From Bradyrhizobium sp. SSBR45G (GTDB taxonomy: Bacteria; Pseudomonadota; Alphaproteobacteria; Rhizobiales; Xanthobacteraceae), in NCBI RefSeq assembly GCF_030159255.1, contig NZ_BSCT01000027.1:1-64000 (forward strand): 64,000 nt of DNA. The letters are read 5' to 3'. Position 1 is the stretch's first letter, and each line of letters opens with the position of its first letter. The notes below the pieces were generated by a model. It ran no database searches, was not told the origin of the DNA, and was given only the letters and a program-made list of their open reading frames with translations. Shown here piece after piece: positions 62,167-64,000 of the stretch. The position numbers and the translations under genes were made by a program.

Positions 62167-64000
62167 TCAGGCCGCTCGCACCGAGCTCAGGAACTTGCCG
62201 ACCTCGGATTTGAGACGGCTCGAATTGTGCGACAGCGACCGCGCGGCGGCGAGGACCTGGGAGGAGGCGGCGCCGGTCGAGCGCGCACCGCCCTGCACGT
62301 CGGTGATGTTCGACGACACCTGCATCGTGCCGTGCGCGGCCTTCTGGACGTTGCGTGCGATCTCCTGCGTCGCGGTCCCCTGCTCTTCCACCGCAGCGGC
62401 GACGGTCGACGAGATCTCCGACAGCTTCTCGATGGTGCTGCTGATCTCTGTGATCGCCCCGACGGATTCCTTGGTCGCCATTTGGATTCCGTTGATCTGC
62501 TGGCCGATCTCGCCGGTCGCCTTGGCCGTCTGCTCGGCCAGCGCCTTGACCTCCGACGCCACGACCGCAAAGCCGCGACCGGCCTCGCCGGCACGCGCGG
62601 CTTCGATCGTGGCATTGAGCGCCAGCAGATTGGTCTGTCCTGCGATCGTGTTGATCAGCTCGACGACGTCTCCGATGCGAGCCGCTGCCTTGGAGAGCTC
62701 GCCGACGCGACCGGTGGTGGCGCGCGCCTGGCCGACGGCGTCACCCGCCACGCGCGCCGACTCCTGAACCCGGCGGCTGATCTCGCCGATCGAGGACGAC
62801 AGCTGCTCGGTCGCGGACGCCACCGATTGCACGTTCGCGGACGCTTCGTCGGATGCGCCGGCAACCATCGTCGTCAGCTCCTGCGAGCGCTCCGCGGTTG
62901 CGGTGAGCGAGGAGGCGGAAGCTTCCAGCTCCGTGGCAGCCGACAGCACCGTTTCGACGATTTCTCCCACCGCAGCCTCGAACGTATCGGCGAGCTCGAT
63001 CATCTCCGCCTTGCGGCGCTCGACGGAATGCTGATCCTGGGTGGTCCTGGCTTCGGCTTCGTCGCGCGCCCGCTGCTCGGCATTCTCGCTGATGATGACG
63101 ACCGTCTTGGCGACCTCGCCCACCTCGTCGCCACGGCTGGCGCCCGGAATCTTGATGTTCAACTCGCCGGCGGCCATCCTCCTGAGCGCTGTGTTCAGCC
63201 GCGTCAACGGCCTTGCGATGCCGACGAACGAGAACAGCACCGAGCCGACGAACGACAGCATCACGATCACCGCCACGATGAGGTTCAGGCGATTGGCCTG
63301 ACTCAGCTCGCTCGCCGCCAGCGCCTTGGCCTCCTCGGCGTCACGGGTCGCGGTGTCGAGCGCGGTTCGCATCAGCTCGACGATCTGATTTGCGGCAGGC
63401 AACGCCTTGGTGTTGAAGAGCGCCTTCTTGGCTGCCTCGACCTGGATCGCCTCGCCGGTGACGGCGGAAAATCCCTTCACGGTCTTCGCGAGGCCATCGA
63501 TGGTGCCGAGCAGCCCGGTATCGCTGATGATGCTCCTGGCGGCGTCCAGCGTATCTTCCAGCCCGCCGGTACGATTGACGATCACCTGCTTTTCGCTCTC
63601 GTCGCCGGTGGCGATCAGGCGCCACGTCGCCGCCTGGACCGAATTGAAATTCGAATCGGCTTCGTTCAGCACCTTCTCGATGTCGCTTCGATTCGAGGCG
63701 CGGATCAGTGACGGCGACAATTGGAAGCCTTCGAACGTCCTGGTCCATTCCGCCGAACGTTCAGCCCGCTTCTTCGTGATGTCGAGGATCTTGAGCTGGG
63801 CCTTGCCGATGTCCGATGCCGACTGGTGGTAGTCCGCGCCAAGGGATCTGATCGCCTGCAGACGGTCCTTGTCCGCCGGCCGCGCGACGTTCGCGATCGC
63901 CGCATCGAGCTCTCTCGTCAGGTTCGCAAAGGCGCCGTTCAGCCGGTCGACCTGCGTCTCCAGTTCGGCCGAGCTCTTCGACTGCCAGACGTCGCGCAGC
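62167..64000 (-). CDS. Methyl-accepting chemotaxis protein, N-terminus beyond the window
   Basis: The frame is open to the window edge, giving at least 610 residues with no start seen. The part nearest the edge (LRDVWQ, LNGAFANLTRELDAA, DYHQSASDIGKAQ) is a helical periplasmic sensor. A membrane helix (LIVAVIVMLSFVGSVLFSFVGIA region, about 63230-63290) precedes a HAMP domain (RPLTRLNTALRRMAAGEL), and the signalling domain holds the hairpin tip FAVVASEVKALAEQTAKATGEI typical of receptors that bind CheA/CheW. The C-terminus has no CheB/CheR-docking pentapeptide. Confidence 0.93.
   Translation of the reverse strand, partial: LRDVWQSKSSAELETQVDRLNGAFANLTRELDAAIANVARPADKDRLQAIRSLGADYHQSASDIGKAQLKILDITKKRAERSAEWTRTFEGFQLSPSLIRASNRSDIEKVLNEADSNFNSVQAATWRLIATGDESEKQVIVNRTGGLEDTLDAARSIISDTGLLGTIDGLAKTVKGFSAVTGEAIQVEAAKKALFNTKALPAANQIVELMRTALDTATRDAEEAKALAASELSQANRLNLIVAVIVMLSFVGSVLFSFVGIARPLTRLNTALRRMAAGELNIKIPGASRGDEVGEVAKTVVIISENAEQRARDEAEARTTQDQHSVERRKAEMIELADTFEAAVGEIVETVLSAATELEASASSLTATAERSQELTTMVAGASDEASANVQSVASATEQLSSSIGEISRRVQESARVAGDAVGQARATTGRVGELSKAAARIGDVVELINTIAGQTNLLALNATIEAARAGEAGRGFAVVASEVKALAEQTAKATGEIGQQINGIQMATKESVGAITEISSTIEKLSEISSTVAAAVEEQGTATQEIARNVQKAAHGTMQVSSNITDVQGGARSTGAASSQVLAAARSLSHNSSRLKSEVGKFLSSVRAA

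Overview
The window looks like chromosome of a Bradyrhizobium-type alphaproteobacterium (Hyphomicrobiales). The evidence is high GC, intergenic composite palindromes of the rhizobial RIME-like kind, a GlxA-family regulator beside sox/glx-type genes, Omp25/31-like porins, many catabolic oxidoreductases and several GGDEF proteins. I saw no tRNA, rRNA, CRISPR array, integrase or transposase gene. Gene starts were chosen from ribosome-binding sites, stop/start overlaps and family N-termini. All functional calls rest on motifs read by eye; no database search was run.

Layout. 1-3602: a molybdenum hydroxylase large subunit and a DapA-family aldolase. 4030-6336: a membrane J-domain/TPR protein and a diguanylate cyclase. 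6354-10671: a COG0523 GTPase overlapping a D-aminoacylase-like amidohydrolase, divergent from a gamma-glutamyltransferase. 11120-15324: a GMC oxidoreductase, an AtuA-family protein and a second, paralogous diguanylate cyclase. 15507-21734: a probable polyol/pentose module (SDR dehydrogenase, xylulokinase, three-component sugar ABC transporter) closed by a strong terminator.

21897-26649 is the most unusual part: three overlapping genes for a duplicated winged-helix-like protein, a large P-loop ATPase, and a fusion of a RecB/Cas4-type nuclease to an FtsK alpha domain and FtsK motor. The reading frames fit a DNA-translocating nuclease with its own ATPase and DNA-binding partner, possibly genome defence or DNA processing. 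26668-27656: a sigma54-type promoter, a Rieske ferredoxin and a small J-protein.

27681-39392: a GlxA-type regulator, a soxBDAG-like operon, and convergent genes for a type III glutamine synthetase relative and three split glutamate-synthase-like subunits, followed by an XRE-cupin regulator. Together they match the N-methylglutamate (methylamine) pathway better than plain sarcosine oxidation. 39473-42100: an aldehyde dehydrogenase and a GAF-Fis regulator lacking the AAA+ domain, with a perfect 18-bp palindrome between them. 42399-48186: AroQ with a Gfo/Idh/MocA dehydrogenase, then a CapA-like protein overlapping a DUF3160 protein. 48519-53303: an aspartate module (symporter, aspartase, LysR regulator, Asp/Glu racemase). 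53382-64000: an outer-membrane barrel with a very large Trp/Lys/Asp/His-rich insert, a third diguanylate cyclase, a secreted unknown, a catalase-like peroxidase, an alpha/beta-hydrolase remnant, a VOC protein, a ParB-domain protein, an SDR, a tiny His/Ala/Lys-rich protein and the 3' part of a chemotaxis receptor gene that runs off the window.
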